A stretch of 64,000 nucleotides of DNA from positions 434,001 to 498,000 of the forward strand of contig NZ_QWDD01000001.1 of the NCBI RefSeq assembly GCF_003722355.1, given 5' to 3'. Shown piece by piece: positions 54,438 to 63,073 of the stretch. Origin of the DNA: Methylocystis hirsuta. Lineage in GTDB: Bacteria; Pseudomonadota; Alphaproteobacteria; Rhizobiales; Beijerinckiaceae. The notes below the pieces were generated by a model, which did no database searches, was not told the origin of the DNA, and was given only the letters and a program-made list of their open reading frames with translations. The position numbers and the translations under genes are program-made. Each line of letters begins with the position of its first letter. Positions within the stretch are counted from its first letter, which is position 1.

Positions 54438-55826
54438 TGTCAGTAGCACACGATATGACCGGTTTAGGTAGCGCACGATCTGTCCGGTAGCGTCGGGGCC
54501 CTTTTCGGAGGGTTTGATGCGCCGGACGGAAGCCCTTCAGGGTGTGCGAATGATCAAGTTCCTGAGCCTATTGAGTCGTTACGAGGCGGCTGAGTTTAGT
54601 CAGCTGGAAGCGGCGGAACTGTTGGGGGTTGGCGAGCGGACGTTCCGGCGCTGGCGTCAACGCTATGAGGAGGAGGGCGAAGCGGGCCTTCTCGACCGGC
54701 GGCTCGGCAAGGCGTCTGTCAAGCGGGTTCCGGTTGATCGGAGCGAAGAAGTGGAGGCTCTGTATCGCGGTCGGTACGCTGGCTTCACCGCGAAGCATTT
54801 TCACGAGCATCTGGTGCGCATGCACGGGTTCAAATGGGGCTACACCTGGACGAAGACCTTCCTGCATGGGCGGGGTTTGCTGGAGAAGGCGCCCAAGCGC
54901 GGCGCGCATCGGCGCAAGCGCGAGCGGCGCCCGCTTCCCGGCATGATGCTGCATCAGGACGGATCGCGGCATGTGTGGCTCGAGGGGCGGCCGGCGCTCG
55001 ATCTGATCGTCACGCTGGACGACGCGACGAGCCAAATCTACTCGGCGTTTCTGGTCGAGGAGGAAGGGACGGCTTCGACCTTCCGCGCGCTGGCGGAGGT
55101 GTTTGGCGAACATGGCCTGCCGCTTTCGCTCTACACGGATCGCGGCGCGCATTATTTTCACACGCCGGAAGCGGGCGGCAAGGTCGACCGGTCGAAGCCG
55201 ACGCAGGTCGGACGGGCGCTGGCGCATCTGGGCGTCGAGCATATCGCGGCGTATTCTCCGCAGGCGCGCGGGCGCTCGGAGCGGGTGTTCCAGACCTTGC
55301 AGGATCGACTGGTGAAGGAGCTGGCGCTTGCGGGGATCGACACGGTCGCGGCGGCCAACCGGTTCCTGCGCGAGGTCTATATTCCGTCGCACAACGCCCG
55401 GTTCGCGGTGGCGCCAACGCAGGAGGGCTCGGCTTTCGTGGCGATCTCCGGCGTCGATCTTTGCGAGATTTTATGCGTGCAGGAGGAGCGCCAGGTCGGC
55501 AACGACAACTGCGTGTCGTTCAACCGGCTCAAGCTTCAGATTCCCGAAAGCCCGCTGCGCGCGCATTTCGTCAAGGCGCGGGTGAAGGTGCGCTGCTATC
55601 CCGATGGAACCCACGCCGTCTTCCACGGCCCGCGATGCCTCGCGCGCTACGACGAAAAGGGCGCCCTCCAGGAAGAAAGAAAAGCCGCTTGAATCCGCTC
55701 GGCGGCCAGCCTGTGGAAGTGTGGACAAGGCTCTCGCCTTGCCCACAATCCCACAGGAGAACAAAAGTAGAAGCAGCGGACAGATGATGTGCTACCAAAT
55801 CCGGCCAACTTAATTCGCTATCGACA
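54438..55826 (+). mobile_element. Complete insertion sequence, ISNCY (IS1202-like) type
   Basis: Element of 1389 bp with one transposase gene. Its ends start TGTCAGTAGC (left) and, read inward from the right, TGTCGATAGC, giving TG...CA termini. Each end carries two tandem copies of a roughly 25-bp motif (GTAGCACACGATATGACCGG and GTAGCGCACGATCTGTCCGG at the left; related copies inverted at the right), probable transposase binding sites. A 16-bp direct repeat flanks it. It separates the first two genes from the rest of the polysaccharide cluster. Confidence 0.8.
54517..55692 (+). CDS. ISNCY-family transposase
   Basis: Protein of 391 aa. An N-terminal HTH (QLEAAELLGVGERTFRRWRQ near 28-47) and a second one near 80-125 are followed by an rve-type DDE core: Asp in LHQDGSRHVWL near 148, Asp in LYTDRGAHY near 210, Glu in RGRSERVFQTLQ near 250. 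The C-terminal beta domain (YPDGTHAVFHGPRCLARYD) is intact. All three acidic residues are present, so it may be active. ATG chosen; a TTG one codon upstream is possible. Confidence 0.9.
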   Translation: MRRTEALQGVRMIKFLSLLSRYEAAEFSQLEAAELLGVGERTFRRWRQRYEEEGEAGLLDRRLGKASVKRVPVDRSEEVEALYRGRYAGFTAKHFHEHLVRMHGFKWGYTWTKTFLHGRGLLEKAPKRGAHRRKRERRPLPGMMLHQDGSRHVWLEGRPALDLIVTLDDATSQIYSAFLVEEEGTASTFRALAEVFGEHGLPLSLYTDRGAHYFHTPEAGGKVDRSKPTQVGRALAHLGVEHIAAYSPQARGRSERVFQTLQDRLVKELALAGIDTVAAANRFLREVYIPSHNARFAVAPTQEGSAFVAISGVDLCEILCVQEERQVGNDNCVSFNRLKLQIPESPLRAHFVKARVKVRCYPDGTHAVFHGPRCLARYDEKGALQEERKAA

Positions 55827-55842
55827 TGCCCAGGCGCTCACG
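55827..55842. repeat. Target-site duplication, right copy
   Basis: Same 16 bases as 54422-54437, directly outside the right end of the element. The identity of the two copies suggests a recent insertion. Confidence 0.8.
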
Positions 55843-56278
55843 TCGGCTCGTGTATTGCGCCTCTCCGATTCAACTGTCCTCCCGAAATCACGCTTCCCCA
55901 GCTGCGTCGCTCAGAAAAAAAAGCTGAGCGCGAATCTTCAGCGCAAAAAACACGATGAAAGTAGATGAAAGTAATTGCCGACGAAGAAAACGAAGACGGT
56001 CGCGGAGATATCCTTCGCAAGAAGCGAGTGGAGGCCGGGTCTTCTCCTTAGGGCTGCCCGCGTATATCTGACGCCGGAAGTGGGAGAGCTTCCTCCAGGA
56101 TGGAAATATGCGCGGCAGCGTTCTTCTCATCGCCCAAGTGGACTGAATTCAATTCGATAGCGTCAGGATCGTCTCTGCCGCGCTCAAGGTGGTCCTGGGG
56201 TGGCGATCGCGTCAAAGAAAAGGCGTTATCTGATACGAAGTTACCTTGCTCGCAGGCGCCAGCGTCGAGGTTCATTTC
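55843..56278. other. Intergenic stretch after the insertion sequence
   Basis: About 435 bp without a supported gene. A hairpin CGCTCAG/CTGAGCG with an A-rich loop lies at 55908-55930. Together with 53682-54421 this was one intergenic region before the element and the small gene at 53768 are taken into account. The promoter of the PHP phosphatase gene must lie in the right half. Confidence 0.35.
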
Positions 56279-57178
56279 ATGATAGATCTACATTCGCACA
56301 TTTTGCCCGGAATTGACGACGGCGCCGCCAATTTCGACATTGCTCTCGAGATGGCGCGTATCGCCGTCGCCAATGGCGTCACCGTTCAGGCTTGCACTCC
56401 CCACATCTTCCCTGGCGTCTACGATAATTCCGGCCCGCAAATTCGATTGGCGGTCGACGAATTTCAGAACTGCCTGGATGAACATGGAATTCCTTTGCGC
56501 CTGGTGACCGGCGCCGACGCCCATATCGTTCCAAACATGGTGGATGGATTGCGATCTGGCGCGATCCTATCGCTTGCTGACACGAGATATGTGCTCGTGG
56601 AGCCGCCACATCATGTCGCGCCGCCACGTATCGAATATCTCTTTTTTGAACTCTTGACTGCGGGCTACGTGCCGATTCTCACCCATCCTGAGAGATTGAC
56701 GTGGATAGAAAGTCGTTTTGAGACGTTCGTCCAGCTCTTCCATGCTGGGGTCTGGATGCAACTTACCTCCGGTTCAGTGACAGGCTCCTTTGGCAGGAGA
56801 CCTCAATATTGGTCTGAACGAATGTTGAATGAGGGGATGGTCCATATTTTGGCTTCGGACGCTCACGGAGCAAGGCGCCGAAGGCCCGACCTTGCCGAGG
56901 GACGCGCGGCGGCGGCGAAATGGCTGGGCGAGACAGAGGCGGAGCAGCTTGTTCTTATTCGTCCGCGCGCGATTTTGGAGAATGTCGCTCCATCTGACGT
57001 GGCCCCCCCGGCCCGGGCACAGCATTCGAACTCGGGCGACCCCTGTAGCGTAGAGAGCCGTACTCGCGGGCAGCGGTCGCGATGGACCGGGGCTCGGCGC
57101 GACAGCGGGCCGGGAGAAAAGCGCCGACACGGGGCAGATCGCGGTTTTTCAGGGTTGCTCGAGCGCTTTTTTGGATAA
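56279..57178 (+). CDS. CpsB/CapC-type PHP tyrosine-protein phosphatase
   Basis: Protein of 299 aa of the PHP family: MIDLHSHILPGIDDGA at the start, TPHIFPG near 44, DAHIVPN near 82, LTHPERL near 133 and SDAHG near 189 supply the metal ligands. In known systems the enzyme dephosphorylates the tyrosine kinase (Wzc/CpsD type) that controls polysaccharide chain length. Conserved homology ends near 245; the last 50 residues are Arg/Gly-rich and may be a readthrough extension. No tyrosine kinase gene is seen in the window. Confidence 0.85.
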   Translation: MIDLHSHILPGIDDGAANFDIALEMARIAVANGVTVQACTPHIFPGVYDNSGPQIRLAVDEFQNCLDEHGIPLRLVTGADAHIVPNMVDGLRSGAILSLADTRYVLVEPPHHVAPPRIEYLFFELLTAGYVPILTHPERLTWIESRFETFVQLFHAGVWMQLTSGSVTGSFGRRPQYWSERMLNEGMVHILASDAHGARRRRPDLAEGRAAAAKWLGETEAEQLVLIRPRAILENVAPSDVAPPARAQHSNSGDPCSVESRTRGQRSRWTGARRDSGPGEKRRHGADRGFSGLLERFFG

Positions 57179-57665
57179 TCGAGCCATGAACGGCGCGGCT
57201 TGGCTCCTTGCGCGAACGCTTGCGCTTGATCTGCCCTGACCATTGATTACGCCTGTGTCGAGGCGCAGAACGCCGTCGAGATCATCACGAGGAGCTGAGC
57301 GCGGGTTGAGCATCATGGCTTTCGCAACCGACGAAGAGACGTCGCCGCGTTTGTACGTTCGCGGCGGTGACCGTCCCGGGAAAGCAGTCGTCCTTCTCCC
57401 CGGGGGCGAGTCGCGTCTGACCCGGAAGGTTTCGATATCGCAACATTTTTTCGACCTTGCGCCGCATCGGGACGGCGGGTAAACTTTCGCGAGGTTTCAC
57501 ATACGATGAGTCTTCGACACATCCGTCAGCGTAGCGACCGTATATACGGCAAGCACATTCTCGGACATTGGACGCCTCTTCGCGTCCTTGTCACGGTGTC
57601 GGCGCAATAGTGCGGAATCGAACCGCTGCCGGCATGAAAAACGCTAGCGACCAAGGGTTAATTAG
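57179..57665. other. Gap between the PHP phosphatase and wecB
   Basis: About 490 bp. Short frames such as one starting MAFATDEETSPRLYVRGGD at 57315 cannot be assigned. It probably contains the promoter for wecB and the genes after it, with an AT-rich TTAATTAG just before the wecB ATG. Confidence 0.35.
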
Positions 57666-58853
57666 ATGTCATCTCAACCGCGCCTGATTGATTGCATCGT
57701 TGGCGCACGTCCAAACTTCGTAAAAATTGCGCCGATCATGAAGGCGTTGGCGCTGAGAAACAACTTTTCCACCCGCCTCATTCACACGGGTCAGCACTAC
57801 GACGTCGCGATGAACGAGGTGTTCTTCGCGGATCTACGAATCCCAAAGCCCGACCTCAATTTGGAGGTTGGCTCAGGCACGAGCACCGCGCAGACGGCGC
57901 AGGTGATGCTCAAGCTCGAGCCAGTTATGGCGTCGCGGCGTCCCGATCTGCTCCTCGTTGTCGGTGACGTTAATTCGACCCTTGCGGCGGCGCTCGTCGC
58001 GGCGAAACTGGGCGTGCCGCTTGCGCATGTCGAAGCGGGCCTGCGCAGCAACGATCTGACAATGCCCGAGGAAATCAATCGCATCGTCACCGATCGCCTT
58101 TCCAATCTTCTGTTCACGACAGAGCGCGCCGGCAACGAAAATCTCATCGAGGAGGGCGTTTCCCCGGAAAAGATTTTCTTCGTGGGCAACGTCATGATCG
58201 ACTCGATGCTCGCGTCGCTGGAGCGCGCCGAGCCGGCGGGCGGCACGTTGAGCGAACTTGATCCGTCGAACGCCATTGCGGCAGACGCCGCGAACGGTTT
58301 CGCCTTCGTCACGCTACATCGACCCTCCAATGTGGACGACCCCGAAAAGCTCGCAGGGCTTCTCAAGGCGCTGTCGGCGATCTCGCGCGACATTCCGCTG
58401 GTGTTCCCGATGCATCCGCGCACCAAGGCGGTGATCCAGAACGCCGAACTGGGAGGTCTGTTGCAAGACTCGCGGGTGCTGGTTTCTCCGCCGTTGAGCT
58501 ATTTGCGCGCGCTCGGGCTTATGCGCGAAGCGAAATTCGTCATTACCGACAGCGGCGGCGTTCAGGAAGAAACGACCGCGCTCGGGGTCCCCTGCCTGAC
58601 GGCGCGAGAGAACACCGAACGGCCGATCACCATAGACGAAGGGTCCAACACGCTCATCGGCGCCTGTCCCGACGCGATTATTGCCGCAGCGAACGACATC
58701 TTGTGCAATGGCGGCAAAGGCGGCCGCATTCCGGCTTTATGGGATGGCAAGGCGTCTGAACGAATCGCCGACCGCATCGAGGCGTATCTTGACGCCCGCG
58801 TAGCGACGAGCAGGCCTTTGAAGGAGTTTTCAGCCGCTGGAAACGAAGCATGA
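57666..58853 (+). CDS. wecB: UDP-N-acetylglucosamine 2-epimerase (non-hydrolysing)
   Basis: Protein of 395 aa: GARPNFVKIAPIMKAL near 11, HTGQHYDVAMNEVFF near 40, HVEAGLRSNDLTMPEEINR near 121, FVTLHRPSNVDD near 218 and the signature TDSGGVQEETTALGVPCLT near 297. It makes UDP-N-acetylmannosamine for surface polysaccharides. Its stop overlaps the start of the next frame (ATGA). Confidence 0.95.
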   Translation: MSSQPRLIDCIVGARPNFVKIAPIMKALALRNNFSTRLIHTGQHYDVAMNEVFFADLRIPKPDLNLEVGSGTSTAQTAQVMLKLEPVMASRRPDLLLVVGDVNSTLAAALVAAKLGVPLAHVEAGLRSNDLTMPEEINRIVTDRLSNLLFTTERAGNENLIEEGVSPEKIFFVGNVMIDSMLASLERAEPAGGTLSELDPSNAIAADAANGFAFVTLHRPSNVDDPEKLAGLLKALSAISRDIPLVFPMHPRTKAVIQNAELGGLLQDSRVLVSPPLSYLRALGLMREAKFVITDSGGVQEETTALGVPCLTARENTERPITIDEGSNTLIGACPDAIIAAANDILCNGGKGGRIPALWDGKASERIADRIEAYLDARVATSRPLKEFSAAGNEA

Positions 58854-59212
58854 TTCAGTGGGCCTGCAACGACGAGGTAAGAATCATGCAAAGCGGCGAA
58901 GCGAGATGTGGGGCGCTTTTCAATTATGCCGATCTTGAGACGCGAATATGGAAGTCACGTCTTCTGCGGGCAACCCGCCAGCGAGGCGGGGGCGAGATCG
59001 CGTTTGGCGCGACGCAAGCGACGCTCGACGTCGAATGCGCCCCGACATCGACCGCCTTCGCTTGCAGCGGCTTCGACGAAATGGACGAAATCTCGAGAGA
59101 GAGAAATGCTGAATTGCTAGCCGACCGCTCAATCACCATCGAATTCAAATACGACAGCAGCGACGAAAACATCCTCAGAGAGATGCGGGATGGTTTTTCG
59201 ACCGCCTGTTAA
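58850..59212 (+). CDS. Hypothetical protein, possibly holding a transposase N-terminal scrap
   Basis: A 120-codon frame coupled to wecB by ATGA. Residues 12-36 (MQSGEARCGALFNYADLETRI) resemble the N-terminus of IS5-type transposases (R-G-LFSYVDLE-RV). The rest (from GGGEIAFGATQATLDVECAP) is acidic and unassigned. It may be a small real gene or the stub of an IS that has gained a new tail. Confidence 0.35.
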   Translation: MIQWACNDEVRIMQSGEARCGALFNYADLETRIWKSRLLRATRQRGGGEIAFGATQATLDVECAPTSTAFACSGFDEMDEISRERNAELLADRSITIEFKYDSSDENILREMRDGFSTAC

Positions 59213-59224
59213 GCGTCAGCTGCC

Positions 59225-60493
59225 ATGCGGATCGTCTTTTTCTCCCACTATTATCCCCCAGAGGTGAATGCTCCTGCTTCCCGCACGTCCGATCACGCGC
59301 GCATCTGGGCGCGCGCGGGCCATGACGTGACGATTGTGACCTGCACGCCCAATCACCCGGACGGCAAGGCCTACCCCGGCTACGCGAACAAACTCTGGCA
59401 GGAGGAAACGATTGACGGCGTCAAAGTCGTCCGAGTCGGGACCTTCCTCGCTGCGAATCAAGGCTTCGCGATGCGCACGCTCAACTATGCATCGTACATG
59501 TTCTCAGCGTGCCAGGCATTGTTGAAACTCAAAAGGCCCGATGTGATCGTTTCGACCTCCCCGCAATTTTTCTGCGGGCTCGCCGGGCTCATCGCCCAGG
59601 CCTATTGGAGGCGGCCTTGGGCGCTCGAAATCCGCGACTTGTGGCCCGAAAGCATCGTCACCGTCGGCGCCATGGGCAAGGGCAAATTGATCGAGGCGCT
59701 GGAGCGTATTGAGTCGCTTGCATATCGCAGGGCGGACAAAATCATCTCTGTCACCGATTCCTTCGTGCCGCACATCGCCGCGCGCGGTGGCGCGAATAAG
59801 GTCGTGGTGATAAAAAACGGGGCCAACCTAGAACTGTTCACGCCTTCGAATGACGACGGAGGGCTGAGAGCGCGTCTGGGGCTCGAAGGTCGCTTCATCG
59901 GCGCTTATGTCGGAACCCTCGGCATGGCGCACGGGCTTGACACTATTTTGTACGCCGCCGCGCTCTTACGCGACGATCCCCGCATCGCCTTCTTACTCGT
60001 TGGAGGCGGCGCCGAACGGGAACAACTGGAGCGACGCAAGGCGGAAATGGCGCTCGACAATGTCGTCCTGCTCGGGCAGCAACCCAAGGATTCGATGCCA
60101 CGCATTTGGGCCGCCACCGACGTCAGCCTGATCCTGCTGCGCCGCAACGATCTCTTCAAGAAAGTTCTGCCCTCAAAGATGTTCGAGGCCATGGCGATGC
60201 GCCGGCCCATCATTCTTGGCGTAGAGGGAGAGGCGCAAGAACTGCTCCACGAAGCTGGCGCGGCGATTTCCATCACCCCCGAGAGCGCCGAAGAGCTTGC
60301 AGCGGCGATGAAGAAACTCGCAGACGACCGATCGCTCGGCGAAAAGCTCGGCGCTTCCGGCTGCGCCTTCGTGAACGAACGATACAACAGAACCAAGCTG
60401 GCGGCGCAGTACATCGAGGCGCTTGAAGAGACGACGAAGGCTCGTCGTGGCGACACAGATGTGTCGTGCGAAAAAGTCGAAGCCGGCTCGTGA
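59225..60493 (+). CDS. Glycosyltransferase family 4 protein (WcaI/WbuB-like)
   Basis: Protein of 422 aa with the GT-B fold: N-terminal SHYYPPEVNAPASRTSDHAR near 7 and YPGYANKLW typical of the WbuB/WcaI-like group, linker VVVIKNGANLELF near 196 and the donor-site region GMAHGLDTILYAAALLRDDP near 237. The C-terminal E-X7-E type segment (KMFEAMAMRRPIILGVEGEA) is near 320. It adds a sugar from a nucleotide donor to the lipid-linked repeat unit; the donor is not predictable. Its stop overlaps the next GTG start. Confidence 0.9.
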   Translation: MRIVFFSHYYPPEVNAPASRTSDHARIWARAGHDVTIVTCTPNHPDGKAYPGYANKLWQEETIDGVKVVRVGTFLAANQGFAMRTLNYASYMFSACQALLKLKRPDVIVSTSPQFFCGLAGLIAQAYWRRPWALEIRDLWPESIVTVGAMGKGKLIEALERIESLAYRRADKIISVTDSFVPHIAARGGANKVVVIKNGANLELFTPSNDDGGLRARLGLEGRFIGAYVGTLGMAHGLDTILYAAALLRDDPRIAFLLVGGGAEREQLERRKAEMALDNVVLLGQQPKDSMPRIWAATDVSLILLRRNDLFKKVLPSKMFEAMAMRRPIILGVEGEAQELLHEAGAAISITPESAEELAAAMKKLADDRSLGEKLGASGCAFVNERYNRTKLAAQYIEALEETTKARRGDTDVSCEKVEAGS

Positions 60494-62241
60494 GCCAGCA
60501 CTCTCTCATGCGCAAGATTCCCCGAGCGCTGGCGTTCGCTCGCCATATTCCACTCAGGAAAGTTATCCGCAGACTTACGCTCGACGCGAAACGCCGCATC
60601 GCGCAAAGCGCGCATAATGTCGCCTCAGCGCCGCCGCCACCTTCTGTGGGCGCATGCAAAACGCTGAGGCCGTCGTTTGCCCCGCGGCGCGGCAAGGTGC
60701 GGCGCGTCGCCGAGGGACGGGTTTTCGAGTTTGTCGGGCGTCAGGTTCATGCTGGCGACATCATCGACTGGCGCGCCGGCGGAGAAGGTTCGGCGCACCA
60801 GCTGTGGCGGATGAACCTCCATTACATGGAATATCTTGAGGAGGTCGACGACGCGGATTTCGTCGATTTGGTAAGCCAATGGATCGACGCCAATCCGCCT
60901 TACCGACCGCATTACTGGACCGATAGCTGGAACAGCTACGCACTTTCATTGCGCATTGTCGTCTGGATGCAGCAGTTCGCCTTGCGCGAAGAGCGGCTTG
61001 ACGTCGAGACGCGCGACAGGCTGCTTTCGTCGCTCGCCCAGCAGATTCGGTTTCTCGAAAACAATCTCGAGACCGATATAGGCGGCAACCATCTCGTTAA
61101 GAATCTCAAGGCGCTCATTCTCGCTTCGACCCTTTTTAAGGGCGACGAGGCGCTGCGTTGGCGCCGATTGGCGCTGCGAATGCTGGCGGAAGAGCTTTCC
61201 TTACAGATTTTGCCCGACGGCGTTCATTATGAGCGCTCGCCATCCTATCACTGCCAGGTATTCGCCGATCTCCTCGAATGCCGGCTCGCCTTGGGGAATG
61301 ATCCACTCGAGGGCGCGCTCGACGCGGCGCTCGACCGTATGGCGCAGGCGACGGCGGATCTTGCGCATCCCGACGGCGGCGTCGCGCAGTTTAATGACGC
61401 GGGATTGACGATGGCCTACTCGCCGGCCGAATGTCTCGCCGTCTATGGGAGCCTCTTCGGCCGTCACCCGGTGGCGCGCGAGCACTTTGAATTTCGGCAC
61501 GCCGGCTATTTCGGATACAGATCCGGCGATAGTTATCTTATTGCAGATTGCGGGCGTATCGCGCCGAATGAATTGCCTGCGCATGGTCACGGCGACGTCC
61601 TGTCCTTCGAATGGTCTATCGGTGGTCGCCGTTTCATTGTCGATCAAGGCGTATTCGAATACCTCGCGGGAGAGCGCCGACGCGCGGCGCGAAGCGCGGC
61701 GAGCCACAACACGCTTTGCCTCGCCGGCGCGGATCAAGCGGATTTCTTCGGAGCTTTTCGATGCGGGCGCCGGCCCAACATTGACCTGCGTCTTTGGCGG
61801 CCTCACGCAGAGGGCGTCGTTCTCGAAGGCTCGCACGACGGATTCAGCAATCTGCCGGGCCGGCCAATTCATCTGCGGCGTTTCGAGATCGGTCCGCACG
61901 AACTTGTCATCAACGATCGAATCTCGCCACGCAACGAGCGTGGCGGCGTGATCGGGTTTCTCCTCCACCCGGAGGTCGTGGCGACGATCGAAAACGGCCG
62001 TTGCGTGCTGGAGTGTGGCGGGAAGCAGATAAGTTTCACGTCGAGCTTGCCGGCGAACAAGGAGCCTGCGGTCTGGTGGCCGGACATGGGAACCGAGTGC
62101 GCAACAACCCGTCTGGTCATAAAACTGCCGCCGGGTGTGGAAGAAGCGCAGATTCGATTTGCGCAAGACCATCACAATCATGAGCGAGGCGCCGCATTAT
62201 CTGCCACGGCGCTGACCGCAGAATTGCAACAAGAGGGATAA
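60490..62241 (+). CDS. Heparinase II/III-like protein
   Basis: Protein of 583 aa with an alpha/alpha toroid (about 90-330; HYWTDSWNSYALSLRIVVWM) and a C-terminal Heparinase II/III beta domain (GDSYLIADCGRIAPNELPAH, HGHGDVLSFEWSIGGRRFIV, EYLAGERRRAARSAASHNTL). The conserved His and Tyr pairs of the polysaccharide lyase fold are present. No signal peptide, so it would act in the cytoplasm or on a lipid-linked intermediate. GTG overlapping the previous stop chosen; ATG at 60508 is possible. Proteins of this kind recur in exopolysaccharide clusters with unknown precise role. Confidence 0.85.
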   Translation: MSQHSLMRKIPRALAFARHIPLRKVIRRLTLDAKRRIAQSAHNVASAPPPPSVGACKTLRPSFAPRRGKVRRVAEGRVFEFVGRQVHAGDIIDWRAGGEGSAHQLWRMNLHYMEYLEEVDDADFVDLVSQWIDANPPYRPHYWTDSWNSYALSLRIVVWMQQFALREERLDVETRDRLLSSLAQQIRFLENNLETDIGGNHLVKNLKALILASTLFKGDEALRWRRLALRMLAEELSLQILPDGVHYERSPSYHCQVFADLLECRLALGNDPLEGALDAALDRMAQATADLAHPDGGVAQFNDAGLTMAYSPAECLAVYGSLFGRHPVAREHFEFRHAGYFGYRSGDSYLIADCGRIAPNELPAHGHGDVLSFEWSIGGRRFIVDQGVFEYLAGERRRAARSAASHNTLCLAGADQADFFGAFRCGRRPNIDLRLWRPHAEGVVLEGSHDGFSNLPGRPIHLRRFEIGPHELVINDRISPRNERGGVIGFLLHPEVVATIENGRCVLECGGKQISFTSSLPANKEPAVWWPDMGTECATTRLVIKLPPGVEEAQIRFAQDHHNHERGAALSATALTAELQQEG

Positions 62242-62245
62242 GCGG

Positions 62246-63073
62246 ATGCTACGTAAGCTACTCGCGGAAGCGGCTTATCGGTTGCCGAGAGTTCGGGGCA
62301 AGGATCGGCTCTTTCGTGGCGCAATCAAGATGCTCGCTCGCGGCGACCATTTCGTCGTCACGCGCGGAGGCGTCAACTATGCGATCGAAGGGCAAGACTG
62401 GATAGACTATTTGATCATCTCCAACGACGCGGGCTCTCCGCAGGTTGTCGATACTTTGGCGCAGGCGGCGGACGGCCGTTCCGGTTGTTTCTGGGACATT
62501 GGCGCAAATATCGGCACGGTCGCCTTGCCTCTCTTGCAGCGTTGCCCGAATCTGACCGGCGTGCTGTTCGAACCGAGCCCGGCGGTGATGGGCCGTTTGA
62601 TGCGGAATCACGCCCTCAATCCGGACATCGCCGCCCGCTGCACGGTGATCCCACTCGCTCTCTCCGACCGAACGCACTGGACCGAATTCTACGCCAGCTC
62701 CGAGCCATCGAACTCTGGGCTCGGCGGCTTGAAACTGGCCGAGAACCGCCAAAGCATTGGCTTCAAGGTGCTGGCGCATCGCGCCGATGAACTTGGCGAT
62801 CTGGTTCCACCCCCAGACCTTGCGAAGATCGACGTCGAGGGTTTCGAATTGGAGGTCTTGACGGGAATGGGCGAGCTTCTATCGCGTCACCCCACGATCG
62901 TATATGAGCACAGCCCCTATCGCTTTACAGACAAGGGGCAGCCGCTCGACTCGATCAATGTTTTCCTAGAACAGCGCGGCTACCAAGTAAGCTCCGCGCG
63001 CCACAGTGAAATGAACGTCGAAGAATACGACGATTTTATCGCGGTAAGGGCGTCCAACGAGATGTCTTCATGA
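62246..63073 (+). CDS. FkbM-family methyltransferase
   Basis: Protein of 275 aa. The SAM site is FWDIGANIGTVALPLL near 82-97; GVLFEPSPAVMGRLMRNHAL near 109 and LAKIDVEGFELEVLTGM near 193 are the FkbM motifs. It probably O-methylates a sugar of the polysaccharide. AAGAGGG precedes the ATG. Coupled to the next gene by ATGA. Confidence 0.9.
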   Translation: MLRKLLAEAAYRLPRVRGKDRLFRGAIKMLARGDHFVVTRGGVNYAIEGQDWIDYLIISNDAGSPQVVDTLAQAADGRSGCFWDIGANIGTVALPLLQRCPNLTGVLFEPSPAVMGRLMRNHALNPDIAARCTVIPLALSDRTHWTEFYASSEPSNSGLGGLKLAENRQSIGFKVLAHRADELGDLVPPPDLAKIDVEGFELEVLTGMGELLSRHPTIVYEHSPYRFTDKGQPLDSINVFLEQRGYQVSSARHSEMNVEEYDDFIAVRASNEMSS

